Assembly: GCA_964424115.1 (NCBI GenBank)
Contig: CAYRHN010000019.1
Span: 1 to 64,000 of the forward strand
Length of the DNA: 64,000 nt
Direction: 5' to 3'
Source: CAYRHN01 sp964424115
GTDB taxonomy: Bacteria; Chloroflexota; Anaerolineae; Anaerolineales; Anaerolineaceae
Shown: positions 9,103 through 18,569 of the stretch, piece after piece
How the letters are laid out: the number at the start of each line of letters is the position of its first letter
How positions within the stretch are numbered: position 1 is the first letter of the stretch
The notes under the pieces: model-generated
The model's input: the letters and a program-made list of their open reading frames with translations, nothing else
What the model was told of the DNA's origin: nothing
Database searches by the model: none
Position numbers and translations under genes: made by a program

Positions 9103-10533
9103 TTACGGGATAAATTCAGCAGCTCCCATATCCGGCGCTGTTCCGCGGGCATCTCCAAAATAATCCCGGGGCACTTCTGACATCAACAAGGCTGCGTTGA
9201 TCCCAGGTGAGGTGCCCAGTAACCGGTACCACTCCGCCGAGTAAGCTGAGCCGCTCTTCACCAAACCCGGATCACCTATCACATCTCCGCTGCCCCTGAC
9301 CGCGTTGATCGGGTTCTTGGACCACAGATTGTGTGAATAAGTCACCCCGGCCTGTACCACTGTGTCGATCACCGGCAAGGCATTATCTTGCGCCACGATA
9401 TTGTTCACAAACCGCACATTCACATTAACTGCCGGGTCAAGGATCACGTTGCTGTTCCCATTGCTGGCATCGCCCGAGCCGTTCACAAAAGTATTGTTCG
9501 CAAACAAGACATTGGTCATCCCCCCACCCATGTCTCCCGTATACCAAAATAAATTGCGGTGATTGCCGTAGGCGAAATTGTTGATCACGCGGATGTTCAT
9601 GGCCACCGGGGGGGAATATTCCTCTCCCATCATAATTCCAACCTTTGGACCCAGGTTTCCCATATATGCATTGTTCGCATCCATGTAGATCAGGTTGCTC
9701 TGGCAAAGCACATTTGAGATATCATGGATATAAATATTGGCCGTGTAATTATCATGGCTGATGTTTTCCTCAATGTTCACCTGGTCAGCATTATGAACAT
9801 TGATCCCCTGGCCCCAGTTCTCCCAGATCTCGTTCCCGCGGATCATTGCGTGTTCGGTCACTCCATTCACGCTGTCCCGTGAAGCCGCAATTCCGGAACT
9901 GCCCGAAGCCGCCCCGTATTCGCTGCGCATGGAGTTGCGCCACACCCGGCTGTCCTGGATAGTGTTGAAATCGCCATTCAAATAGACTCCGTTGCGCCAG
10001 CTGTGATGCACGTATACATCAGTCAGCGTGTTGTGTTGGCCGTAAAGGGCGATCCCGATATAAGCGGAATTGGTTACCTCAAGCCCATAGATTTCCACCC
10101 AATTCCCGTCGATGGTCAGCAATCCGTCCTCGCTGTTTGGCAGCTTGTTTTGACCGTCCATTACCGGGGTTTCACCCGGATACGCATAAAATTGGATCGG
10201 CTTGCCCTGCGTGCCGCTGCGAGCGATCGTTACATATTCGATATAGGTTCCCCCCCGCAGGTACACCTGGTCTCCGGGCGAAACGGTGTTGGCCGCTTTG
10301 TTGATGGTTCTCCAGGGCTGTGAGAATGTCCCCGGGTTTGAATCATTCCCCTGTGGAGAAACATAATAAGGCGGCTTGCTCAGCTCTAACATGGGAATGT
10401 ATAAATAATAAGGAGCTTCCGGACTGTTGGCGGACACGGTCATTTGTCCGGTCAACCCGCCGAACGCCGTGCCTGGGGTGAGCAGCAAAATGAGCAAAAC
10501 GAATAGGATTTGTGTCGAATGGGATTTTTGCAT
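9103..10533 (-). CDS. Secreted right-handed beta-helix protein (NosD/DUF1565-like)
   Basis: Start ATG 10533 was chosen because a GGAGA box lies just upstream and a clear signal peptide follows (QILFVLLILLLTP); a longer upstream frame would overlap the divergent gene. The 476-residue product has the DUF1565-type opening YYVSPQGNDSNPGT, then a parallel beta-helix with many NN/GN turns. Polysaccharide lyases, epimerases and binders share this fold; no catalytic residues can be assigned. It is convergent with the tyrosine kinase gene (5 nt apart) and divergent from the next gene, within the exopolysaccharide locus, so processing or binding of the polymer is likely. Confidence 0.85.
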   Translation of the reverse strand: MQKSHSTQILFVLLILLLTPGTAFGGLTGQMTVSANSPEAPYYLYIPMLELSKPPYYVSPQGNDSNPGTFSQPWRTINKAANTVSPGDQVYLRGGTYIEYVTIARSGTQGKPIQFYAYPGETPVMDGQNKLPNSEDGLLTIDGNWVEIYGLEVTNSAYIGIALYGQHNTLTDVYVHHSWRNGVYLNGDFNTIQDSRVWRNSMRSEYGAASGSSGIAASRDSVNGVTEHAMIRGNEIWENWGQGINVHNADQVNIEENISHDNYTANIYIHDISNVLCQSNLIYMDANNAYMGNLGPKVGIMMGEEYSPPVAMNIRVINNFAYGNHRNLFWYTGDMGGGMTNVLFANNTFVNGSGDASNGNSNVILDPAVNVNVRFVNNIVAQDNALPVIDTVVQAGVTYSHNLWSKNPINAVRGSGDVIGDPGLVKSGSAYSAEWYRLLGTSPGINAALLMSEVPRDYFGDARGTAPDMGAAEFIP

Positions 10534-10749
10534 GGGCTGTCTCCGAAATTCATATTCCTGTAGAATTAGGGAATAAGGCGATCTACAAATAATTGGCTGT
10601 AGTGCGGAGACGGATGTGGGTAATCGAAATTTACCACACTCCACCCACTTATGGAAGGTAAAGCGGCTTTCTGCTCCTGAGATCATCCAGTCCAGTTTTG
10701 AGGTAACAGATCTGGATGGCGCATTGCAGTATCTCTCTGAGGAATTTAA

Positions 10750-12231
10750 ATGGTTGCATCTAAATCGGTTCCTGTCCTGATCCTGGTCAAACGGTTGTGC
10801 GACGCTTTGGCTCAACAGAAGATCAATTATTGTCACTGGAAAAGCAACGCCGCTCTGGATCGTTCTGCATGCGGCAAGAATGACCTGGATTTGCTGGTGG
10901 ACCGCGCCGACGCTCAGGCATTCCTCGCGATCCTGTTCCAGCTTGGTTTTAAGGCCTCTCATTCTCCCGCGGATTTCATTACCCCCGGCATCCATAATTA
11001 TTACGGTTGCGATCCTGCCGCGCAGACCATTGTCAATGTGCATGTCCATTTTCACCTGATCCTCGGCCATGACCTGACCAAGAATTATCACCTCCCGGTC
11101 GAAAGGGCATACCTGGCTTCTTCCACTCAAGAGGAATTGTTTCGCATCCCCGCTCCTGAATTTGAGTTGATCCTGCTGGTCTTGCGCCTGGTCATCAAGC
11201 ATTTCACCTGGGATACATTTCTTCTTGGTCACGGAAAGCTTTCATCCTCTGAGCAAAACGAATTGGATTATCTGCGCCGCAAGGTCACCGTTTCCAGGTT
11301 GGCGGCGGTTTTGGTGGAGGATTTCCCTTTTATCGATAGTTCGGCTTTCAACACCTGTCTGGAACGGATTTCCACCTCCGCCTCTGCCTGGCAGCGTTGG
11401 CGCACCGGTGAAAGGCTGATCGCCTGCCTGGATGCTTTTGCTCGCCATTCCCGCGTCGCGGATGCCTGTTTGAAATTCTGGCGTCGTTTCAAGTGGCCTT
11501 TGCAGCGCCGCCTGTTGGGCAAGGATTTTCGTAAGCAGTTTCGCAACGGCGGATTGGTGGCTGCTATTGTTGGCGGAGACGGTGCCGGAAAGACAACGGC
11601 GGTGGATGGGGTGATAAACTGGCTATCAGGTGATTTTTCTGTTCGCAAATATCACATGGGCAAGCCTAAATGGTCTTCCCTCACCGTTCTCGTGCGGGGC
11701 TTGATCAAGATCGGCACCTTTCTTCACCTTTATCCATTTGAACGGGCGGAGATTGAATATACCGATGATCCCTCCCGCCTGATTTTTCCAGGCTATCCCT
11801 GGATGTTCCGGGAGGTTTGCACCGCTCGCGATCGCTTTCTCACCTACCGGCAAGCTGTGCGCTGGGCTGCCAAAGGGGGAGTGGTGATCTTGGATCGCTT
11901 CCCGCTGCCCCAAATCAAGTTCATGGACGGCCCGCAGGTGTCTCGCATGACTGCAGGGATTCCCTCTAACCACCTGATCCGTGCTATGGTTCGCCTCGAG
12001 GAGGGGTATTACGGGCGTATCCTGCCGCCTGATCTGCTCATGGTCTTGCTGGTTGATCCGCAGATCGCGGTCGCAAGAAAGATTGACGAGTTGGAGAAGA
12101 ATGTCTGTGCGCGCTCCGGCGAGATCTGGCGGATAGATTGGTCTCAAACTTCTGCGCAAGTCATTGATGCATCCCAGTCAAAAGAAGCGGTTCTGGGCGC
12201 GGTGAAAGACCAGGTTTGGGCCAGGTTGTGA
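10750..12231 (+). CDS. Nucleotidyltransferase-fold / thymidylate-kinase-like P-loop fusion protein
   Basis: This 493-residue protein is a two-part fusion. The N-terminal half has a nucleotidyltransferase-like DLDLLVD motif (D45, D47), preceded by INYCHWKSN, a pattern seen in hypothetical proteins of polysaccharide loci. The C-terminal half (from about 270) has a P-loop GGDGAGKTT (about 276-284) in a thymidylate-kinase-like fold, with a later DRFP motif. Reaction and substrate are unknown. Location in the exopolysaccharide locus suggests a sugar- or glycolipid-phosphorylating or NTP-dependent accessory step (inference). The start is preceded by TGAGGAA. Confidence 0.75.
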   Translation: MVASKSVPVLILVKRLCDALAQQKINYCHWKSNAALDRSACGKNDLDLLVDRADAQAFLAILFQLGFKASHSPADFITPGIHNYYGCDPAAQTIVNVHVHFHLILGHDLTKNYHLPVERAYLASSTQEELFRIPAPEFELILLVLRLVIKHFTWDTFLLGHGKLSSSEQNELDYLRRKVTVSRLAAVLVEDFPFIDSSAFNTCLERISTSASAWQRWRTGERLIACLDAFARHSRVADACLKFWRRFKWPLQRRLLGKDFRKQFRNGGLVAAIVGGDGAGKTTAVDGVINWLSGDFSVRKYHMGKPKWSSLTVLVRGLIKIGTFLHLYPFERAEIEYTDDPSRLIFPGYPWMFREVCTARDRFLTYRQAVRWAAKGGVVILDRFPLPQIKFMDGPQVSRMTAGIPSNHLIRAMVRLEEGYYGRILPPDLLMVLLVDPQIAVARKIDELEKNVCARSGEIWRIDWSQTSAQVIDASQSKEAVLGAVKDQVWARL

Positions 12232-12247
12232 GGGGAATTCCAGCATT

Positions 12248-12943
12248 ATGACGAACTCTCATCGAAGTCTGGTGCTCGAGATCATTGGACCGGCTGGAGC
12301 CGGCAAGTCCACCTTGGCAAAAGCTCTGGTACAGGTAGATACCCGCTTTCATAGCGAATCGCTGCCACCTGTGTGGCAGGTAGGATATGCCCCTTTTTTT
12401 GCCTCGAATATTCTGGCCCTCTCGCCTATCTTGCTGCGAATGATCGGAAAACCGGGCCGCAGGCTTTCTCGCCGAGAACTGGCCTGGATGGCGATCCTTA
12501 ATGGTTGGCCTGATCTTCTGAAAAAAAAGAAGCCTGATGAATGTCCGCTGCTGCTTCTTGACCAGGGGCCGGTTTTCTTATTATCTGTTCTTTCCGGTTT
12601 TGGCCCGCCGGCGCTCTCTCAAGCTTCCTTTCAAGGTTGGTGGCGGGCGCGCTATCAGCGTTGGGCGCAGGCGTTGGATTTGCTCATCTGGTTGGATGCC
12701 GCAGATGAGGTGCTCATTCAACGGATCCGCGGTCGCGCCAGCGACCACCTGATCAAGGATCAGCCGGAACCTGAAATGCACGAATTCCTTACCAGGTTTC
12801 GTTCCTTGTATGAAAATACCGTTGACCATCTCACTGCTGCTAATCCTTCCTTGCAAGTGTTGCGGTTGAACAGCGGGCAATCCCCGGTGGGTGAATTGGT
12901 CGGGCAAGTCATCAATCATTTACCTTTACAGATCAGGCGGTAA
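12248..12943 (+). CDS. P-loop kinase-like protein of the exopolysaccharide locus
   Basis: This 231-residue single-domain protein has a clean Walker A motif GPAGAGKST (residues 14-22), a DQGP motif after a hydrophobic strand (LLLLDQGP) and an Arg-containing lid region (RIRGRASDH). The layout resembles small nucleotide or sugar kinases. It begins 16 nt after the fusion protein and ends 6 nt before the flippase, so all three are probably co-transcribed. The substrate is unknown. Having two successive P-loop kinase-like genes in one polysaccharide locus is unusual. Confidence 0.7.
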   Translation: MTNSHRSLVLEIIGPAGAGKSTLAKALVQVDTRFHSESLPPVWQVGYAPFFASNILALSPILLRMIGKPGRRLSRRELAWMAILNGWPDLLKKKKPDECPLLLLDQGPVFLLSVLSGFGPPALSQASFQGWWRARYQRWAQALDLLIWLDAADEVLIQRIRGRASDHLIKDQPEPEMHEFLTRFRSLYENTVDHLTAANPSLQVLRLNSGQSPVGELVGQVINHLPLQIRR

Positions 12944-12949
12944 TTTATT

Positions 12950-14536
12950 TTGGCCAAAATAACGCACATTATTAATTCAATTTCCAGGTTGTTCCAAGAC
13001 ACCAGCCTGACCAACAAGGCCTTTCTCAATGCGCTGGCTTCCGCGCTGGATTACACGGCCAAGATCATCGTCTCTTTTGTGATCACCCCCATCATGGTCT
13101 CCACTTTGGGAGATTATTTTTTCGGCGCCTGGCAGATCCTCATGCGGGTGGTCGGCTATATGACCCCAGCCACAGGCCGCCCCACCCAGGCCTTGAAATT
13201 CGTGCTGGCTAAGGAGCAGCACCAGACCGACTTTGAGCGTAAGCGCATCTATGTCGGCAGCACTTTCTCAGTTCTGGCGATCTTTTTCCCGCTGCTTGCC
13301 ATACCGGGAGGGGTGATCTCCTGGTTTATCCCCTATTGGATCAATACCCCGCAGTCTGATATTTGGGTGGTGCGAATTGCCTGTGCCTTGTTGGTCTTTA
13401 ATTTGATTGCCATGACGCTGGTGGCGGTGCCGCAAGCGGTATTGGAAGGGGAAAACAAAGGCTATAAGCGCATGGGAATGGCCACGCTGCTTGTCTTTGT
13501 TGGCGGTGGATTGAGCTGGTTGGCATTGTATTTGAATACCGGCATCGTTGGCCTGGCCGCGGCAGCGCTTCTCCTCTCGATCATCCAGATGATCTTTTAT
13601 CTGTTGGTTGTTCGCTCGGTGGTGCCCTGGTTTGGGTTTGCTCGTCCTTCGCGGGGAGTGGTAGCAGACTTTCTCAAGCTGAGCGGCTGGTTCATGGCCT
13701 GGAATCTTATCATTAACCTGATCACATCCTCTGATGTGGTCGTTCTGGGGTTGTTCCATTCCGTTGAAGCGGTCACTGCATACACCCTGAGCAAATATGT
13801 GCCGGAAACCTTGATCACCGTGATCGCGATGATGGTCTTTGGGATCTTGCCCGGCCTGAGTGGGATCATCGGCAAGGGAGACATTTCCCGGGCTTCCCGT
13901 CTGCGCGGTGAGATCATGGCAATCAGTTGGTTAATCCTCACCGTGATGGGGGCTTCAGTGCTGCTTTGGAACCGCACTTTTCTCACCTTATGGGTTGGCG
14001 GCGAGAAATACGTTGGCGATTGGCTCAATCTGCTGATCGTGGTTTCGGTCATGCAATTTGTGTTCATTCGCAATGACGCCAATGTGATCGATCTGACCTT
14101 GCGTTTGAGGCAAAAGGTCATTTTGGGGGCAGTTTCGGTGACGGTCTCCATTGGAGCAGCCTGTATATTGGTCTATTTCTTCAAGATGGGCATTTTAGGT
14201 GTGGTCCTGGGTGTCATGGCGGGTAGGTTGATCCTCAGCATTGCTTACCCAATACAGGTAGGACGGCTGCTGAATGTTGGTTTTGCTTCTCAACTAAAAG
14301 CCTCGCTGCGGCCCGCTCTGGTCACTGCCCTGCTTTTCCTGGCAGCTACCCTGGCGGCCGGGTACCTGCCCACCCAAAATTGGCATTCCCTCTCCGGTTG
14401 GCTTTTGTTTTTACTCTCAGCCCTCGTGACCGCTGTCCTGGTGCTTGGGGTTGCTTTTCTTGCCGGCTTGACCCGTAAGCAGCGCCAGATGGTCATCAAT
14501 CGTTTCCAGGCGCTTCTTCATTCTCAGGCGAAATGA
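12950..14536 (+). CDS. Wzx-type polysaccharide flippase
   Basis: The 528-residue product is almost entirely hydrophobic, with about 12-14 predicted membrane segments, and matches the polysaccharide/oligosaccharide flippase (MOP) family by layout. Such proteins flip lipid-linked repeat units across the cytoplasmic membrane. The start is TTG 12950, 6 nt after the preceding stop; the next Met is too far inside the first domain. The gene overlaps the following glycosyltransferase by 4 nt (ATGA), showing translational coupling. Confidence 0.88.
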   Translation: MAKITHIINSISRLFQDTSLTNKAFLNALASALDYTAKIIVSFVITPIMVSTLGDYFFGAWQILMRVVGYMTPATGRPTQALKFVLAKEQHQTDFERKRIYVGSTFSVLAIFFPLLAIPGGVISWFIPYWINTPQSDIWVVRIACALLVFNLIAMTLVAVPQAVLEGENKGYKRMGMATLLVFVGGGLSWLALYLNTGIVGLAAAALLLSIIQMIFYLLVVRSVVPWFGFARPSRGVVADFLKLSGWFMAWNLIINLITSSDVVVLGLFHSVEAVTAYTLSKYVPETLITVIAMMVFGILPGLSGIIGKGDISRASRLRGEIMAISWLILTVMGASVLLWNRTFLTLWVGGEKYVGDWLNLLIVVSVMQFVFIRNDANVIDLTLRLRQKVILGAVSVTVSIGAACILVYFFKMGILGVVLGVMAGRLILSIAYPIQVGRLLNVGFASQLKASLRPALVTALLFLAATLAAGYLPTQNWHSLSGWLLFLLSALVTAVLVLGVAFLAGLTRKQRQMVINRFQALLHSQAK

Positions 14537-15678
14537 CCATGACCTCTGAATCAACGGCTCAAAAATTTCCGAGGATTGCAATTTTCCTGCCCAATCTGGT
14601 GGAAGGCGGTGCAGAGCGGGTGATGATGAACCTGGCGGTGGAGTTTTCTAAACGCGGCTATCCAGTGGATTTTGTTCTGGCCCAGTGCGAAGGGGCGTTC
14701 ATGTCCCAGTTCCCCGCCTCGGTTAACCTCGTGGAACTCAACCGGGTTCATTTCAAATTCGGCCGTTCTGTGTTCAGCATCCCCGCACTGGTGAGATACC
14801 TGCGCCGGGCACGCCCCGCGGCGTTGCTGTCTGGGTTGCACGCCAATATCATTGCCATCTGGGCAAAGCGCCTGGCCCGCGTTCCGCTTCGCCTGGTCAT
14901 TGTGGAACATAACACGCTTTCCCAGAACCGCCGGACACAAACACCTTTTTTTCGCACCCTCTTGCCCTGGCTCATCCGCCACAATTACACGCATGCCGAT
15001 CAGATTGTCGCGGTCTCCCAGGGCGTGGCGGAAGACCTCGCTGCCACCGCCAGTATTCCGCGCGAGAAGATCAGCGTGGTATTCAACCCGATTATCACCC
15101 CCGAAATGGTTGAAAAAACACACCAGAAGCTCGACCATCCCTGGTTCGCGCCGGGAGAACCCCCGGTCATTCTCTCTATCGGCCGCCTGACAGAACAAAA
15201 AGATTTTCCGCTGCTCATCCGTGCTTTTGCCGGGGTGCATGCTGTCCGTCCGGCGCGTCTGATCATCCTGGGAGAAGGCCCCGATCGGGAGGCGCTGACG
15301 GCCCTGGTTAACCGGCTTGGCATGGACAAGGATGTCAGCCTGCCCGGTTTCGTCCCCAATCCATACCCGTACCTGGTGGGGGCGGCGGTGTTTGTGCTTT
15401 CCTCGCAGTGGGAAGGTTTGCCCACCGTGTTGGCTGAGGCGCTTTATTGCGGCACCCGGCTGGTTGCCACCGATTGCAAGAGCGGCCCGCGGGAAATTCT
15501 CGCCGGGGGAAAATATGGCAAACTGGTCCCGGTGGGAGATGAGAAAGAACTGGCCGAAACTATCCGGTCAGCCCTGGATAGCCCTCGCATTGATCCACCT
15601 GCGGAGAGTTGGACATTGTATGAGGCAGATCATGTCGTTGGGCAATACCTTAAGGTATTGTTGGGTGAATCTGCATGA
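14533..15678 (+). CDS. GT4-family glycosyltransferase
   Basis: This 381-residue GT-B fold enzyme has the N-terminal GGAERVMMNLA motif, the acceptor-domain hinge and the C-terminal donor motif EGLPTVLAEAL (E-x7-E type), typical of retaining GT4 enzymes. It probably adds one sugar to the lipid-linked repeat unit from a nucleotide donor on the cytoplasmic face; the sugar cannot be predicted. Its ATG overlaps the flippase stop, and its own stop overlaps the next start by 4 nt. Confidence 0.92.
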   Translation: MTMTSESTAQKFPRIAIFLPNLVEGGAERVMMNLAVEFSKRGYPVDFVLAQCEGAFMSQFPASVNLVELNRVHFKFGRSVFSIPALVRYLRRARPAALLSGLHANIIAIWAKRLARVPLRLVIVEHNTLSQNRRTQTPFFRTLLPWLIRHNYTHADQIVAVSQGVAEDLAATASIPREKISVVFNPIITPEMVEKTHQKLDHPWFAPGEPPVILSIGRLTEQKDFPLLIRAFAGVHAVRPARLIILGEGPDREALTALVNRLGMDKDVSLPGFVPNPYPYLVGAAVFVLSSQWEGLPTVLAEALYCGTRLVATDCKSGPREILAGGKYGKLVPVGDEKELAETIRSALDSPRIDPPAESWTLYEADHVVGQYLKVLLGESA

Positions 15679-16958
15679 TACGAAAACTGGCTCAGATCTC
15701 GGCTTTGTTTTTTATTTTCACCATTCCGTGGGAGAACGCTTTCACCCTCGGTTCGCTGGGTTCTGTTTCGCGTCTGGCCGGCCTGGCGGCTGCCGGATTG
15801 TGGGTCGTTTCGGTGATCTTTCGGAAAGGCGTGCGCTCTTTCAATATTTTCCATCTTTTCGTTTTTGCTTTTCTGCTCTACAACGTTTCTACCATTTTCT
15901 GGACGTTGGAATACGATTACACCCGTGAACGTGCCACAACCTATTTACAAATGGCGATCCAGATCTGGATGCTGTGGGACTTGATCACCACCGAGAAAAT
16001 GTTGCGGTCAGCTATGCGGGCCTTCCTCTTGGGGGCGTACGTGACGATTGGCAGCACTATTGCCAATTACCTTTCCGGCACGTTGATCTCGGAGTGGGAG
16101 TACGGGCGGTTTTCGGGCGGCGGACAGAACGCGGTAGAATTGGCCCTCATCCTCTCCCTGTGTTTCCCCTTTGCCTGGCATCTGGCGTCCACCCAGAAAC
16201 CTGGTAAATGGAGCACTTTGCTCAAGTTCTTTTATTATTTGTTCATTCCGGCCTCCCTGTTTGCCATCATCTTAACTGGCAGCCGGACCGCACTTTTCAC
16301 CATTGTCCCGGGTTTGCTGTACATCATGATCTCCTTTGGACGGTTTAAGCCAGTCTACCGCATCATCGGCTTGTTTGTTTTCCTGGTGGCTGTGTTTGTG
16401 GGACAATCCCTTCTTCCCCAGGCCACTCTGGAACGTTTGAGCACGATTGGCAGTTCCATCGCCTCCGGCGACTTGGGGGGACGCATGGCTTTGTGGCGGC
16501 AGAGCCTGGAGATCTTTGTCGATCATCCAATTCTGGGAATTGGCAGCGGTTCTCTGGCTGCGCCGGATCAGTTGGGCGCTGTGACCCATAACACTTTCAT
16601 ATCCATTCTGACCGAAACTGGATTGGTTGGCTTTTCTCTTTTTCTCGGCATTTTGGTCACTGCCATCTTGCAGTCACTCAAACAACCGCGGGCATACATC
16701 TTGGTGTGCATCACCACATTGCTCACCTGGGTTGTTGGGGTCCAATCTTTGACTTATGAATATACCAAGCCAACCTGGTTTTTCCTCAGCCTGATTGCCA
16801 TCAGCGCGGGGGTGATTGATCGAGTAACCGCAGCGAAAGAAAAACCGGAAGCGCTTCTGGCTTCTCCGGAAGGAAGGCGGGTTGTTTCTCGTCCCCGACC
16901 GGCGTTCAGATACCCCTATTCAGAAAGGCGTATCAAAACCACGAAAACAGGACGATAA
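15675..16958 (+). CDS. O-antigen ligase/polymerase family membrane protein
   Basis: This 427-residue protein has about 10-12 membrane segments and the Wzy_C/WaaL signature region: a large outer loop with GGRMALWRQSLEIF, then HPILGIGSGS and THNTFISILTETG before the last helices. These proteins polymerise repeat units (Wzy) or ligate polymer to an acceptor (WaaL); sequence alone does not separate the two. With a flippase and a Wzc-type co-polymerase nearby, the Wzy role is the more likely. It overlaps the preceding glycosyltransferase by 4 nt. Confidence 0.85.
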   Translation: MIRKLAQISALFFIFTIPWENAFTLGSLGSVSRLAGLAAAGLWVVSVIFRKGVRSFNIFHLFVFAFLLYNVSTIFWTLEYDYTRERATTYLQMAIQIWMLWDLITTEKMLRSAMRAFLLGAYVTIGSTIANYLSGTLISEWEYGRFSGGGQNAVELALILSLCFPFAWHLASTQKPGKWSTLLKFFYYLFIPASLFAIILTGSRTALFTIVPGLLYIMISFGRFKPVYRIIGLFVFLVAVFVGQSLLPQATLERLSTIGSSIASGDLGGRMALWRQSLEIFVDHPILGIGSGSLAAPDQLGAVTHNTFISILTETGLVGFSLFLGILVTAILQSLKQPRAYILVCITTLLTWVVGVQSLTYEYTKPTWFFLSLIAISAGVIDRVTAAKEKPEALLASPEGRRVVSRPRPAFRYPYSERRIKTTKTGR

Positions 16959-17044
16959 TTCATTGATGCTGTAACCTGGCGGGCGGTTCGTGGATCTTCA
17001 TTCAAGGGTGTGGATGGTTCATACCCTATGAAAAGGAGGTTCGT

Positions 17045-18508
17045 ATGGCTCACTTGGCGAGCAAGTCGCTTAAGATCCTGGTGATCTTAATGCCTATCTT
17101 GATCCTGGTAGGCATTCTCTTTTCGATCTTTCAAAAGCCTGGTCCCATCATCCCAGATACCGGGCATCTGGTCGATACCATATTTCTCCCCTTTTTTACC
17201 AAGTCTTCGACCCCTGCGCCTTTGGCGTTCCCAGGCGCAGAAGGTTTTGGTAAGGACACGCCGGGAGGACGTGGAGGAAAGATCATCGAGGTTACAAATT
17301 TGAACGATTCTGGAGCCGGTAGCTTCCGGGCAGCGGTGGAAGCCAGCGGCCCGCGTATTGTGGTCTTCCGGGTGGGGGGCACCATCGAATTAAAATCCAC
17401 CATCTCGATTCGAAATCCGTACATCACGATTGCCGGGCAGACCGCACCGGGCGGCGGCATCACCATAAGGAACCTGCCAACCAACCACTCGCAGGCCTTG
17501 GGGATCCGAACCCATGATGTGGTTCTCCGCTATATCCGCGTACGTTCCGGCCCTCCGGATGTTACCGTGAGCGATGGAGATGCATTGGAGATCCTCGGTC
17601 CCGAGGCGTACAACCTTATGGTCGATCATTGCTCCTTTAGTTGGGGGTTGGATGAGACAGTCACAACCTGGTATGATGCGCATGACATTACCTTTCAGTG
17701 GAACATTATCGCTGAGGGGCTGGATTGCAGTAAGCATGTAAAGGGTTGCCACAGTATGGGATTGTTATTGGGCAGCCAGGGCGCCGGAGATATAACCGTT
17801 CATCACAACCTTTTTGCCCATAACGGAAACCGCAATCCGCTTTTACAGGTGACGGGTATCGTGGATGTTGTCAATAACGTGATCTTTGATGCCACTTATA
17901 CACCGATGGAAATGAATGATGGTTATGGTGCAATGTCGGCCAATATCATCGGCAATCTTTATATGCGAACAGACAGCAATTCAGAATACCTTGTCAGTCC
18001 CAGCTCAGAGAGCGGGTTGGGAATGAAGATCTACCTGGATGGTAATATCACTCCCACACGCCCAACCGATAATTTGAATGAGAACCTGGTGGTTAAATCA
18101 AAAGGCTGGCAGTGGATTGTCAGCACCTGGATCGAGGTCCCGTCTGTCACTACCACTTCCGCTTATGTTGCCTATGAACAGGTGATGGCAGGAGCTGGTG
18201 CTACCACTGGACTGGATTCAATGGGAAATACCTTTACCCGCCGGGATTCAGTGGATGAGCGGATTCTCAACGATGTGAGGAATAATATTGCCCGCAGGGT
18301 GAACGATCCCTCTGAAGTCGGCGGCTGGCCAGTGCTCGACCCCGGCACTCCCTACGCGGATACGGACAAGGACGGGATGCCGGACGATTGGGAAAGGAAA
18401 TACGGCCTTAATCCCAACTACGCTGCTGACGGCCCAGCAGACGCAGATGGGGATGGTTACACTAACGTGGAAGAATTCTTGAACGTCACCAATCCCACGG
18501 TCTGGTGA
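17045..18508 (+). CDS. Membrane-anchored pectate-lyase-like beta-helix protein with C-terminal Ca-binding repeat
   Basis: The 487-residue product has an N-terminal membrane segment (about 11-31) and a polysaccharide-lyase-family-1-like beta-helix (PGAEGFG, GGRGG, ITIAGQTAPGGG, VDHCSFSWG). It ends in a calcium-binding thrombospondin-type-3-like segment (DTDKDGMPDDWE, then DADGDGYTNVEEF). Relatives cleave uronic-acid polymers by beta-elimination. Here it probably trims or releases the locus polymer outside the cell (inference). The start ATG 17045 has a strong AAAAGGAGG box. The gap of 86 bp from the ligase gene shows no terminator, so it may be in the same transcript. Confidence 0.88.
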   Translation: MAHLASKSLKILVILMPILILVGILFSIFQKPGPIIPDTGHLVDTIFLPFFTKSSTPAPLAFPGAEGFGKDTPGGRGGKIIEVTNLNDSGAGSFRAAVEASGPRIVVFRVGGTIELKSTISIRNPYITIAGQTAPGGGITIRNLPTNHSQALGIRTHDVVLRYIRVRSGPPDVTVSDGDALEILGPEAYNLMVDHCSFSWGLDETVTTWYDAHDITFQWNIIAEGLDCSKHVKGCHSMGLLLGSQGAGDITVHHNLFAHNGNRNPLLQVTGIVDVVNNVIFDATYTPMEMNDGYGAMSANIIGNLYMRTDSNSEYLVSPSSESGLGMKIYLDGNITPTRPTDNLNENLVVKSKGWQWIVSTWIEVPSVTTTSAYVAYEQVMAGAGATTGLDSMGNTFTRRDSVDERILNDVRNNIARRVNDPSEVGGWPVLDPGTPYADTDKDGMPDDWERKYGLNPNYAADGPADADGDGYTNVEEFLNVTNPTVW

Positions 18509-18569
18509 TCGAGAAGCCTGGGGATAAACCCGGCATTTGTGCCGGCTCGCAAAAAGGATGATCGTTGAA

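Noticed and set aside
10615..10782. A plus-strand frame overlapping the start of the 493-aa fusion gene
   Set aside because: It has no good start, ends inside the next gene and shows no recognisable motif; a remnant cannot be shown.
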